Counted from the first letter of the stretch, positions 1 through 7,146 are shown. The stretch: 11,558 nucleotides of DNA from Pseudomonadota bacterium (GCA_023412995.1 JAEZQS010000357.1:1-11558), one strand, 5' to 3'. Notes: generated from the sequence alone by a model not told the origin. Translations and numbers: made by a program.

Positions 1-14
1 ACCGACACCGGCAC

Positions 15-1196
15 ATGAGCGCCGAACCGCTGGACGGCGGCGACAGTCCGGCGCCACCGTTGCGCGCCACGGCGGTTCCCGCCGCGGCATCCGCGCCCGC
101 GCCCGCGATCACAACCGAACCCGAGCCCGAGCCGGCGCTCTCCCGCTCCGGCACGCGCCATGCGCGGGTCCGGCTGCTCGGGGTACTGGTGGTGCTCGCG
201 GTGGCCTACACCTGCGCGATCGCGGAGGCGGTGATCGTGCCGATCCTGGTGGCGATCCTGCTCGGCCTCATCTTCGCCCCCGCGGTGCGCCTGCTCGAGC
301 GCTGGCACGTGCCGCGCGTCATCGGCTCGCTGGCCGCGGTGGCCTTCACCATCGCGCTGGTCGCCGGCGTGTTCACCGCATTGGCCACTCCGGCACGCGA
401 ATGGGTCGCGCGCGCGCCGCGGGCGCTGGCGCACATGCAATCGACGATGCGCGAACTGCGGCGACCGCTGCAGGCGGCCACCGAAGCGACGCGCGAACTC
501 GGCAAGCTGACCGACGTCGAGGGAACGCGCTCGATCCGCGTGGTCGATGCCTCGCAGGGGGTAGTGGCGAAAGTCCTGGAAACCGCCCCGGTGCTGCTGG
601 CAGGCATCACCATCACGGTGTTCCTGATGTTCCTCTTCCTGCTGCACGGCGATGCCCTGCTGCGCAAGTTCGTCACCCTCGCGCCGCATCTGCGCGCCAA
701 GCGCGAGATCGTGCTGGCGACGCGCCAGGCGCAGCACGAACTGTCGCTCTACATGATCACCATCACGCTGATCAACGCGGGGCTGGGACTCGCCACCGCC
801 GCCGCGCTGCACCTGTTGCACATGCCCGATCCGCTCCTCTGGGGTGGCGTCGCGGCGGTGCTGAACTACGCGCCGTTCATTGGCCCGCTGCTGACCGCCG
901 CTGCATTGCTGGTGGCCGGCTTCGCCGAATTCAGTTCCGCGATCGACGCGCTCGCGGCGCCGGCGGCGTTCCTCTTCCTGCACCTGATCGAGGGGCAGAT
1001 CATCACGCCGCACCTGGTCGGGCGCCGCCTCGCGCTCGATCCGGTGATGGTGTTCCTTTCGCTGGTCGTGCTCGGCTGGACGTGGGGCGTGGCCGGCCTG
1101 CTGATCGCGGTGCCGCTGATGAGCTGCGCCAAGATCATTGCCAGCCGCCTGCCGGAAGGCGCCACGCTGGCCACGTTGCTGTCAGAGCAGGCCTGA
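15..1196 (+). CDS. AI-2E/PerM family transporter-like membrane protein
   Basis: This is a 393-residue polytopic inner-membrane protein of the AI-2E transporter (PerM/YdiK/TqsA) family. Members are linked to export of autoinducer-2 or other small solutes, but most have no proven substrate. Hydrophobic segments are visible at about residues 53-90, 100-124, 189-212, 246-268, 275-302, 312-327 and 343-372. Family motifs are LNYAPFIGP (283-291), the PHLVGRRLALDPVMVF stretch (from 332) and GLLIAVPL near the C-terminus. The segment between the third and fourth hydrophobic blocks is long and helical, as is usual here. Residues 1-48 are Pro/Ala/Glu-rich and of low complexity, and are probably cytoplasmic. 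The frame stays open upstream to the window edge and the ATG has no obvious ribosome binding site, so the true start could lie outside. It is the only rightward gene and converges on metJ. Confidence 0.88.
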   Translation: MSAEPLDGGDSPAPPLRATAVPAAASAPAPAITTEPEPEPALSRSGTRHARVRLLGVLVVLAVAYTCAIAEAVIVPILVAILLGLIFAPAVRLLERWHVPRVIGSLAAVAFTIALVAGVFTALATPAREWVARAPRALAHMQSTMRELRRPLQAATEATRELGKLTDVEGTRSIRVVDASQGVVAKVLETAPVLLAGITITVFLMFLFLLHGDALLRKFVTLAPHLRAKREIVLATRQAQHELSLYMITITLINAGLGLATAAALHLLHMPDPLLWGGVAAVLNYAPFIGPLLTAAALLVAGFAEFSSAIDALAAPAAFLFLHLIEGQIITPHLVGRRLALDPVMVFLSLVVLGWTWGVAGLLIAVPLMSCAKIIASRLPEGATLATLLSEQA

Positions 1197-1408
1197 CGGA
1201 TAGACGGCCTCCACTCGCACGCTCGCCACCCGGCACGCGTTGCGCCCGTGCTCGCGCGGGCCGTGCGACGCCCGTGAAGAAATCCAGACGGCATGCTGGT
1301 CGCGGGACGGGACAGCCCAAGCCACGCGCCGGTCGCGTCGAATTCGAAAACGCCTGGGAGCAGCGGACCCGGTCGTCGGGCCGTCATCGTGCGGGGGAGG
1401 CGGAAATT

Positions 1409-1440
1409 CTCTCCCTGCGCTGGGCTATCCGCAGGGAGAG
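1409..1440. terminator. Hairpin, possible terminator of the AI-2E-like gene
   Basis: A perfect 11-bp inverted repeat pairs 1409-1419 (CTCTCCCTGCG) with 1430-1440 (CGCAGGGAGAG) around a 10-base loop. It lies about 210 bases past the AI-2E-like stop. No T-run follows on either strand, so it is not a textbook intrinsic terminator. A transcript-end stabilising role or a protein-binding dyad is also possible. Confidence 0.35.
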
Positions 1441-1503
1441 TAATCCGTCATCGGGCTGCGGGGTGGTTCCTGCGCAGCCGGGTCATGCGGTGTTGCCGGT
1501 GCG

Positions 1504-1533
1504 GCCGGGCGCCACAAGGCGTGGCGACCCGGC
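1504..1533 (-). terminator. Strong GC-rich hairpin downstream of metJ fusion
   Basis: Twelve base pairs form between 1504-1515 (GCCGGGCGCCAC) and 1521-1533, with one bulged A at 1527 and a 5-base loop (1516-1520). It lies about 40 bases past the metJ-fusion stop. No U-tract follows on the leftward strand, which is common for terminator-like hairpins in GC-rich genomes. The structure is certain as sequence; termination is inferred. Confidence 0.45.
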
Positions 1534-1541
1534 TGCGGTTC

Positions 1542-1558
1542 ATCGGCACGTGGCCGAT
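1542..1558 (-). terminator. Short hairpin just past metJ fusion stop
   Basis: A 6-bp stem, ATCGGC (1542-1547) with GCCGAT (1553-1558), encloses a 5-base loop. It begins 13 bases past the leftward stop and precedes the larger hairpin at 1504-1533. The two in tandem may form one termination or processing region. Confidence 0.25.
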
Positions 1559-1571
1559 TGCAGTGCAAGCC

Positions 1572-1799
1572 TCAGCGGGACTTGCGGGCGCTGGTCTTCT
1601 TGGCAGTGGTCTTCTTCGCGGTCGTCTTGCGGGTTGCCTTCTTGGCAGCCGGCTTCTTCGCGGCGCTGCTCTTGCGCGGGGTCGCCGTCTTGGCGCCTGC
1701 ACTGGTCCGCTTCGCGGTGGTCTTCTTCGCCGTCGACTTCTTGGCCGCCTTCTTGGCGGCGGGTTTCTTCTTTGCAGCAGTCTTCTTCGTGGTAGCCAT
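1572..1799 (-). CDS. Possible internal-start H1-like basic protein in the metJ frame
   Basis: The ATG at 1799 is codon 79 of the MetJ fusion and begins MATTKKTAAKK, the kind of start seen in free-standing bacterial H1-like proteins. GAGGAG lies at 1812-1817, 12 bases upstream, a little far for an ideal ribosome binding site. Initiation here would give a 75-residue, almost purely Lys/Ala/Thr chromatin-like protein without the MetJ domain. It would share its stop codon with the fusion. The reading is optional: the same codons may only ever be translated as the fusion tail. Lys-rich tails of this type usually bind DNA non-specifically through charge. Confidence 0.35.
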   Translation of the reverse strand: MATTKKTAAKKKPAAKKAAKKSTAKKTTAKRTSAGAKTATPRKSSAAKKPAAKKATRKTTAKKTTAKKTSARKSR

Positions 1800-2033
1800 A
1801 TCGCGTCTAAGCTCCTCGTCAGTTGGCAGTGATTGCCCAGTAAAAGCATGAAGGAACGCTTCGCACAGCAGATCGCTGTTGGTGGCGTGGCGCAGGTCGT
1901 TGACCTGGCGGCGAGTCCGTTCGTCCGAAAGCAGCTTGAGGATATGGAAAGGAACGGACACCGTGATCTTCTTCACCGCCCCGGCTTTGTCGCCGTGTTC
2001 TATGTACGGGTCGATGAAACGAACTGCCGTCAT
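1572..2033 (-). CDS. metJ: MetJ-like methionine repressor fused to histone H1-like lysine-rich tail
   Basis: MetJ is the SAM-dependent ribbon-helix-helix repressor of methionine and SAM biosynthesis genes. Residues 1-78 match E. coli MetJ closely: the PYIEHG start, the DNA-reading strand KKITVSV (21-27), the DERTRRQVNDLRHATNS helix region (37-53) and LLCEAFLHAFTG (55-66), which carries the SAM-site glutamate (E58, equal to E59 of E. coli). After LPTDEELRRD the normal MetJ C-terminus is missing. Residues 79-153 instead form a tail of AAKK/TAKKT repeats with 24 Lys, 5 Arg and no acidic residue, like bacterial H1-type histones. The fusion is 153 residues, against about 105 for E. coli MetJ. I chose the ATG at 2033 because AAAGGA lies just upstream, it aligns with the MetJ N-terminus and it suits the promoter. 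An ATG at 2045 is possible but has no ribosome binding site. Confidence 0.9.
   Translation of the reverse strand: MTAVRFIDPYIEHGDKAGAVKKITVSVPFHILKLLSDERTRRQVNDLRHATNSDLLCEAFLHAFTGQSLPTDEELRRDMATTKKTAAKKKPAAKKAAKKSTAKKTTAKRTSAGAKTATPRKSSAAKKPAAKKATRKTTAKKTTAKKTSARKSR
1812..1817 (-). promoter_or_regulatory. Internal ribosome-binding-like GAGGAG
   Basis: GAGGAG lies inside the metJ frame (codons for the DEEL segment), 12 bases before the in-frame ATG at 1799. It could support a second translation start. It may also be only the coding sequence of two glutamates. Confidence 0.3.
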
Positions 2034-2066
2034 GTTTCCTTTCATTCTGTTGCCATGCCGGCGCAG

Positions 2067-2095
2067 AAGCTATTACTGTCGCGTGCGCGTGTCAA
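2067..2095 (-). promoter_or_regulatory. Sigma70-type promoter of the metJ fusion
   Basis: Reading leftward, a perfect TTGACA (-35, 2090-2095) is followed after 17 bases by TAGCTT (-10, 2067-2072), which keeps the first two and the last base of TATAAT. The predicted start of transcription is near 2060, giving a leader of about 27 bases to the ATG at 2033. The surrounding 30-40 bases are clearly more AT-rich than the rest of the window. Confidence 0.6.
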
Positions 2096-2197
2096 CAAAT
2101 TTCTAAGGTGAAACAAGCAGTTCCCGAAGGCCCTTCGAGGCGCTCCGGATGGCACGAAGAGGACCTTCCCGGCGGGGTCCACGACCTCGTTCCATTT

Positions 2198-2221
2198 GGC
2201 CGTCCAGACGTCTGGACATCC
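2198..2221. promoter_or_regulatory. MetJ operator: three tandem met boxes
   Basis: Three adjacent 8-base units are present: GGCCGTCC, AGACGTCT and GGACATCC. The central unit is an exact match to the met-box consensus AGACGTCT; the flanking ones match 5 of 8. Together they give a perfect 16-bp palindrome, GTCCAGACGTCTGGAC, at 2202-2217. MetJ binds cooperatively to two or more tandem boxes, so this is a credible operator. It lies about 100 bases upstream of the metJ -35 element rather than over it. It also overlaps a rightward TGGACA (2213-2218) that resembles a -35 box. Autoregulation is the simplest reading. Confidence 0.6.
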
Positions 2222-2448
2222 TTTATGCAATGGCGCTGGAAAAAGGCCTGGCGCGCGGAAAATGCGCCGCAGCGCGGGGAAAAGCCGCATTTGTCCGCTG
2301 CAAGCGCCTTGCCCCGGATCCTGCGCGTGCATCGCGCGTTGCCGCATGCAGTGCACGGATGGCGCCTGCGATGCGCGCACGACGATGCCGCGCGAAGCGC
2401 GCGGCGTGGCCAAACAGCGGGTGAACGGAAGGAGCGCTCGACGCCGGC

Positions 2449-3828
2449 TCAGGCCAGCGCACGCCCCATCGCGGCGACGTAGAGATCGAGGTCGGCGGGG
2501 GTCTTCGTCTCGGTCACGCAGACCAGCAACGCGTCGCCGAGCTCCGGATAATCCTCACCGAGGGCGACGCCGGCGACGATGCCTTCGCGTGCGAGCGCTT
2601 CGACGACATCGGTCGCCGGCCGCGGCAGCGAGAGCGCGAACTCATGGAAGAACGGACGCGGGAACAGCTCGCGCACGCCGGGGATCGACAGCAACGCGTC
2701 ACGCAGCGCGCGTGCATTGGCCATGCTGTTGGCCGCGGCGCGTCGCACGCCTTCGGGGCCGAGCATCGCCATCGTGATGGTGGCGGCCGTCACCAGAAGT
2801 CCCTGGTTGGTGCAGATGTTCGAGGTCGCCTTGGCACGGCGGATGTGCTGCTCGCGCGCCTGCAGCGTCAGGGCGAATCCTTCCCGGCCATCGACGTCGG
2901 TGGTGCGGCCGACGATGCGCCCGGGCAGCTGGCGCACGTATTCCTGCTTGCAGGCGAGGACGCCGAAATAGGGTCCGCCGGACGACAGCGGCACGCCGAG
3001 CGGCTGGCCATCGCCACAGGCGATGTCGGCGCCCTGGCGGCCCGATGCCGCGCTGCCCCACTCACCCGGCGGCTTCAGCACCGCCAGCGACAGCGGGTTC
3101 ACCACCGCGATGACGAGCGCGCCGTGGGCATGCGCCCAGTCGGTGAGGGCATCCACTTCCTCCAGCGCACCGAAGAAGTTGGGTTGCGGGATGGCCAGCG
3201 CGGTGAACGGGCCGTGGTCCTGCGCCGCCAGCGCTTCGGGCGAGATGCCCCCGGCGGTGTCGCCCTCATGGCTGAAATCGACCTCGACCACTTCGATGTC
3301 CTGCAGCGCGACGATCGTCTGCAGCGTCTTGCGGTAGGCCGGATGCACGCTGCGCGGCACCAGCACGCGCCGCGGGCCCTTGCGCAGGCAGCGTTCGGCC
3401 ATCAGCACGGCTTCGGCCAGCGCGGTGGCGCCGTCGTACATGGAGGCGTTGCTGACGTCCATGCCGGTCAGCCGCGTCATCATGCTCTGGTATTCGTAGA
3501 TCAGCTGCAGCGTGCCCTGGCTCGCCTCCGCCTGGTAGGGCGTGTAGGCGGAATAGAACTCGCCCCGCGACACGATCGCCCACACCGCCGCGGGGATGTG
3601 GTGCTCGTAGGCACCGGCGCCGGCGAAGTTGAGCGGCGTGCCGTCCTGTTCCGCACGCGCCTTCATCAGCCGCGTGACCTCCCTCTCCGACAGTCCGGGC
3701 GGCACGTTGGCGAGCGAGTCGATCTTCAGTGCCGCGGGGATCTCGTCGAACAGATCCTCGATGCGGGCGACACCGATCGCCGCCAGCATCTCGCGTACGT
3801 CGGCTTCGGAATGGGGGATGAAGGGCAT
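2449..3828 (-). CDS. gcvPA: Glycine dehydrogenase (decarboxylating) subunit 1, GcvPA
   Basis: This is the alpha (N-terminal-half) subunit of the split P-protein of the glycine cleavage system. With GcvPB it decarboxylates glycine and passes the aminomethyl group to lipoyl-GcvH. It has 459 residues, near the usual 450 for GcvPA. Visible family signatures are the YTPYQAEASQGTLQLIYEYQ block (95-114), NASMYDGATALAEA (127-140), AIPQPNFFG (212-220) and RRAKATSNICTNQGL (330-344). The PLP-binding lysine belongs to GcvPB and is not expected here. I chose the ATG at 3828 (MPFIPHSEADV) because it matches the family start; the ATG at 3867 would add 13 residues translated from a repeat tract. No good ribosome binding site is seen. 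gcvH lies 155 bases upstream; metJ, not gcvPB, follows. Confidence 0.9.
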   Translation of the reverse strand: MPFIPHSEADVREMLAAIGVARIEDLFDEIPAALKIDSLANVPPGLSEREVTRLMKARAEQDGTPLNFAGAGAYEHHIPAAVWAIVSRGEFYSAYTPYQAEASQGTLQLIYEYQSMMTRLTGMDVSNASMYDGATALAEAVLMAERCLRKGPRRVLVPRSVHPAYRKTLQTIVALQDIEVVEVDFSHEGDTAGGISPEALAAQDHGPFTALAIPQPNFFGALEEVDALTDWAHAHGALVIAVVNPLSLAVLKPPGEWGSAASGRQGADIACGDGQPLGVPLSSGGPYFGVLACKQEYVRQLPGRIVGRTTDVDGREGFALTLQAREQHIRRAKATSNICTNQGLLVTAATITMAMLGPEGVRRAAANSMANARALRDALLSIPGVRELFPRPFFHEFALSLPRPATDVVEALAREGIVAGVALGEDYPELGDALLVCVTETKTPADLDLYVAAMGRALA

Positions 3829-3835
3829 TGGGGCA

Positions 3836-3864
3836 GGGAATGGGGAATGGAGAATGGGGAATGG
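3836..3864. repeat. GGGAATG heptamer repeat tract (left arm)
   Basis: Four tandem, slightly varied GGGAATG units lie directly upstream of the gcvPA start. Positions 3836-3862 match the reverse complement of 3950-3976 at 25 of 27 bases, so the two tracts form an inverted repeat with an 87-base spacer. Confidence 0.75.
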
Positions 3865-3949
3865 CAAAGCGGATCAGCGCGCGCGGCGCCGAAACCAGGC
3901 GGGCTCGTCGGAACGGGAACGCTGGCGAAGCGGGACCGGTGCTCGACCG

Positions 3950-3978
3950 ATTCCCGATTCCCCATTCCCCATTCCCGG
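3950..3978. repeat. CATTCCC heptamer repeat tract (right arm)
   Basis: Four tandem ATTCCC-type units lie just past the gcvH stop and are the inverted partner of the tract at 3836-3864. In a gcvH-gcvPA transcript they could fold together into a long stem. Confidence 0.75.
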
Positions 3979-3983
3979 CTCCG

Positions 3984-4382
3984 TCAGTGCTCCTCGCCCT
4001 CGATCAGCTCGGCGTAGGCGTCGGGATCGAGCAGCTCTTCCTGTTCCTCGGCGAGGTTGTCGGGGCGGATCACGAGGATCCAGCCATCGCCGTAGGCGTC
4101 TTCGTTGATGGTTTCGGGCTTGTCCGGCAGCGACTCGTTGACGGCGACCACTTCGCCGGAAACCGGTGCATAGACATCCGACGCCGCCTTCACCGATTCG
4201 ACCACCGCACAGGCGTTGCCCGCCTTCACCGTGTCGCCGACGGACGGCAGCTCGACGTACACCAGGTCGCCGAGCAAGCCTTGCGCGTGGTCGGAAATGC
4301 CGACCGTCACGGTGCCCTCGTCCTCGACCCGTGCCCATTCGTGGGACTTCATGAACTTCAGATCGCCGGGGATCTCTTGCAT
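3984..4382 (-). CDS. gcvH: Glycine cleavage system H protein
   Basis: GcvH is the small lipoyl-carrying shuttle of the glycine cleavage system. Its lipoyl arm takes the aminomethyl group from the P-protein to GcvT and is then reoxidised by dihydrolipoamide dehydrogenase. The product has 132 residues, the normal size. The lipoylated lysine is K65 in ESVKAASD. Other hallmarks are the SHEWARVEDEG start (13-23), VGISDHAQGLLGDLVYVELP (27-46) and GDGWILVI near residue 100. The ATG at 4382 has AAGGA 8-9 bases upstream. It lies between gcvT and gcvPA in the same direction. An extended -10 promoter sits just upstream, so gcvH, probably with gcvPA, may be transcribed apart from gcvT. Confidence 0.96.
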   Translation of the reverse strand: MQEIPGDLKFMKSHEWARVEDEGTVTVGISDHAQGLLGDLVYVELPSVGDTVKAGNACAVVESVKAASDVYAPVSGEVVAVNESLPDKPETINEDAYGDGWILVIRPDNLAEEQEELLDPDAYAELIEGEEH

Positions 4383-4415
4383 GGCTCGGTTCCTTGGGAT
4401 GTCGACCGCGGACGG

Positions 4416-4424
4416 ATTCTAGCA
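4416..4424 (-). promoter_or_regulatory. Extended -10 promoter for gcvH
   Basis: Read leftward, TGCTAGAAT is an extended -10 (TG, one base, then TAGAAT, 5 of 6 to consensus). No good -35 lies at 16-18 bases, which extended -10 promoters can tolerate. The predicted leader is about 27 bases and contains the AAGGA ribosome binding site. Confidence 0.45.
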
Positions 4425-4486
4425 GGATGGGGGCGAAGGCCATGCCGCGCCGGCGGGCTCGTCGGCAGCGGCCGGCGCCGCCCGTT

Positions 4487-5587
<1,101 letters not shown>

Positions 5588-5615
5588 GGCGTGCCGACCG
5601 GGTGCGAGGCCCGCC

Positions 5616-5644
5616 ATTATCGGACTTCGGGCGGTGAATGGGGA
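5616..5644 (-). promoter_or_regulatory. Candidate gcvT promoter
   Basis: Leftward GATAAT (5616-5621) matches the -10 consensus at 5 of 6. Seventeen bases upstream is TCCCCA (5639-5644), a weak -35 (3 of 6) formed by a GGGAAT repeat tract. The leader would be about 22 bases. This is the only promoter-like element in the gap between gcvT and the NfeD-like gene. Confidence 0.35.
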
Positions 5645-5648
5645 ATGG
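5636..5648. repeat. Short GGGAATG repeat tract
   Basis: Two GAATGG-type units match the heptamer tracts at 3836, 8707 and 11532. The copy lies between gcvT and the NfeD-like gene and overlaps the candidate -35 of gcvT. Confidence 0.5.
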
Positions 5649-5675
5649 CCATGCCGCGTCCCGCGCTGCTCGCCG

Positions 5676-6125
5676 CTAGGCCGGCCCCACCGCACGCACG
5701 CGCAGCGCCGTGCCATCCACCGCCACCACTTCCACCTCGCTGCCGCTCGGCAGGTCGGGCCCTTCGGCGAGCCAGGCGCCATCGCCCACGCGTACCTTGC
5801 CACGGCCGTTGACGATCGGCTCGGACAGCACGAAGCGCTGGCCGACGAGCTGCGCGGCGCGGCGGTTCAGGAGCGGCTGGTCGTTGCGCTGCTCGGCGTG
5901 CGGCCGGATGAACTTCCAGTACAGCAGGCAGGTGCCGATCGAGAACAGCGCGAACACCACGGCCTGCGCCAGCACGGGGAGCGAAGGCAACGCGTACGTG
6001 ACGATGCCCATGAGGGCGGCGGCAATGCCGATCCACAGCAGGAAATAGCCCGGAGCGATCATTTCCGAGCCGATCAGCACCAGCGCCAGCAGCCACCAGC
6101 CGTAGTTGTCGATGAGCGATTCCAT
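5676..6125 (-). CDS. NfeD-like membrane protein (YbbJ type)
   Basis: This is a 149-residue short NfeD-family protein. Such proteins are nearly always paired with an SPFH/stomatin protein and are thought to help organise membrane microdomains or protein quality control. Hydrophobic segments lie at about 10-24, 26-45 and 51-70. A soluble C-terminal part (about 88-147; LVGQRFVLSEPIVNGRGKVRVG, then VAVDGTALRVRAV) fits the OB-fold domain of the family. There is no N-terminal ClpP-like protease domain, so this is the short form. It starts 19 bases after the QmcA-like stop, implying co-transcription. The pair corresponds to E. coli qmcA-ybbJ. GGGGGA lies upstream of the ATG, slightly far for an ideal ribosome binding site. 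Confidence 0.9.
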   Translation of the reverse strand: MESLIDNYGWWLLALVLIGSEMIAPGYFLLWIGIAAALMGIVTYALPSLPVLAQAVVFALFSIGTCLLYWKFIRPHAEQRNDQPLLNRRAAQLVGQRFVLSEPIVNGRGKVRVGDGAWLAEGPDLPSGSEVEVVAVDGTALRVRAVGPA

Positions 6126-6144
6126 GGCCGTGATCGTCCCCCGA

Positions 6145-7116
6145 TCAGCGCGGGACCGGCGGCGGCGCCGGTCCCCGTGGCGGTGGCGGCACGCGCGTGG
6201 TGGCGGCCTGGTCGCTGAGCGCGGAGCGGGCGATCTCGGCGATGCCCGCCAGCGAACCGATCACGCCGGTGGCCTCGATCGGCAGCAGCAGCATCTTCTG
6301 GTTCGGGGAGTCGGCCATCGCCTTCAGCGCCTCGACGTACTTGTTGGCAACGAAGTAGTTGAGGGCGTTGACGTTGCCGCCCGCGATGGCGGCGGAAACC
6401 ATGTCGGTGGCCTTCGCTTCCGCGGCGGCGAGGCGCTCGCGTGCCTCGGCCTCGCGGAAGGCCGCTTCCTTCTGGCCTTCGGCAGCGAGGATCACCGACT
6501 GCTTCTCGCCTTCGGCCTTGAGGATGGCCGCCTGGCGGAAGCCCTCCGCCTCGAGGATGTTGGCGCGCTTCTCGCGCTCGGCCTTCATCTGCCGCGCCAT
6601 CGAATCGACCAGGTCGCGCGGCGGCTGGATGTCCTTGAGCTCGATGCGGGTGACCTTGAGCCCCCACGGGTGGGTCGCCTCGTCCACCACCTTCAAGAGG
6701 GCCGCGTTGATCTGGTCGCGCTTGGACAGCGACTCGTCGAGGTCGAGCGAACCGAGCACCGTGCGGATGTTGGTCATCACCAGGTTGATGATGGCGTTCT
6801 CGAGGTTGGCGACCTCGTAGGCGGCCTTGGCGGCGTCGAGCAGCTGGTAGAACACCACGCCGTCCACCTTCACCACGGCGTTGTCCTTGGTGATGACGTC
6901 CTGCGAGGGCACGTCCAGCACCTGCTCCATCATGTTCATCTTGCGCCCGACGTTCTGCATCACCGGAATCAGCAGGTGGAACCCGGGCGTGAGCGTATGG
7001 GTGTACTTGCCCCAGCGCTCGACGGTCCACTCGTAGCCCTGCGGCACGATGCGCACCAGCTTGGACAAGAGGATCACCGCCACGATGACGATGATGATCG
7101 GCAGGTAGAAACCCAT
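6145..7116 (-). CDS. qmcA: SPFH/band 7 (stomatin-like) membrane protein, QmcA-like
   Basis: This is a 323-residue SPFH-domain protein very similar to E. coli QmcA along its length. Such proteins form large membrane-anchored oligomers; QmcA is linked to membrane protein quality control with FtsH-HflKC. One N-terminal membrane segment (about 3-19) is followed by the SPFH domain (21-190; VPQGYEWTVERWGKYTHTL, MNMMEQVLDVPSQDVITKDNA, NLVMTNIRTVLGSLDLDE and ATHPWGLKVTRIELKDI). A long charged Ala/Glu coiled coil with repeated AEG units follows (about 195-250). The last 16 residues are strikingly proline-rich (VPPPPRGPAPPPVPR). I chose the ATG at 7116 because it begins the membrane segment as in QmcA, although the frame stays open further upstream. 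It heads a two-gene unit with the NfeD-like gene. Confidence 0.94.
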   Translation of the reverse strand: MGFYLPIIIVIVAVILLSKLVRIVPQGYEWTVERWGKYTHTLTPGFHLLIPVMQNVGRKMNMMEQVLDVPSQDVITKDNAVVKVDGVVFYQLLDAAKAAYEVANLENAIINLVMTNIRTVLGSLDLDESLSKRDQINAALLKVVDEATHPWGLKVTRIELKDIQPPRDLVDSMARQMKAEREKRANILEAEGFRQAAILKAEGEKQSVILAAEGQKEAAFREAEARERLAAAEAKATDMVSAAIAGGNVNALNYFVANKYVEALKAMADSPNQKMLLLPIEATGVIGSLAGIAEIARSALSDQAATTRVPPPPRGPAPPPVPR

Positions 7117-7146
7117 GGCGCACCCGTTTCCCCGGAAGAGGTCGCC

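Larger units (their letters stand above)
1197..1571. other. Convergent intergenic region, no gene seen
   Basis: This 375-base stretch lies between the stop codons of the rightward AI-2E-like gene and the leftward metJ fusion. Short open frames cross it, but none resembles a known protein. It holds three inverted repeats, listed separately, which may end transcription from one or both sides. I see no RNA gene or mobile element. Confidence 0.6.
2034..2448. other. Intergenic region between gcvPA and the metJ fusion
   Basis: This 415-base stretch holds the metJ promoter and the met-box array. The rest has no recognisable gene on either strand. Open frames are present, but their products are Arg/Ala-rich GC-driven translations with no family resemblance, and one runs straight through the promoter. 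No riboswitch fold was recognised. The metJ leader is too short for a SAM riboswitch. Confidence 0.6.

Noticed and set aside
2042..2413. Leftward 123-residue open frame upstream of metJ
   Set aside because: It runs through the TTGACA promoter and the met boxes, and its product resembles nothing known.
2108..2482. Rightward open frames in the gcvPA-metJ gap
   Set aside because: Arg/Ala-rich, no ribosome binding site, no family match, and they overlap the gcvPA end.
3836..3978. CRISPR-like array
   Set aside because: The units are 7-base tandem repeats without spacers, in two opposed tracts, and no cas gene is nearby.
2644..4017. Long rightward open frame opposite gcvPA
   Set aside because: It is the antisense of a clear GcvPA coding sequence. 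Its His/Gly/Arg-rich product has no family resemblance and reflects GC-rich codon bias.
4452..4465. 14-base match (GGCGGGCTCGTCGG) to 3898-3911
   Set aside because: Short and GC-rich, with no extension on either side. Too weak to call a repeat.
5588..5675. Glycine riboswitch upstream of gcvT
   Set aside because: The 88-base gap is too short for the usual tandem aptamers and shows no matching pattern.
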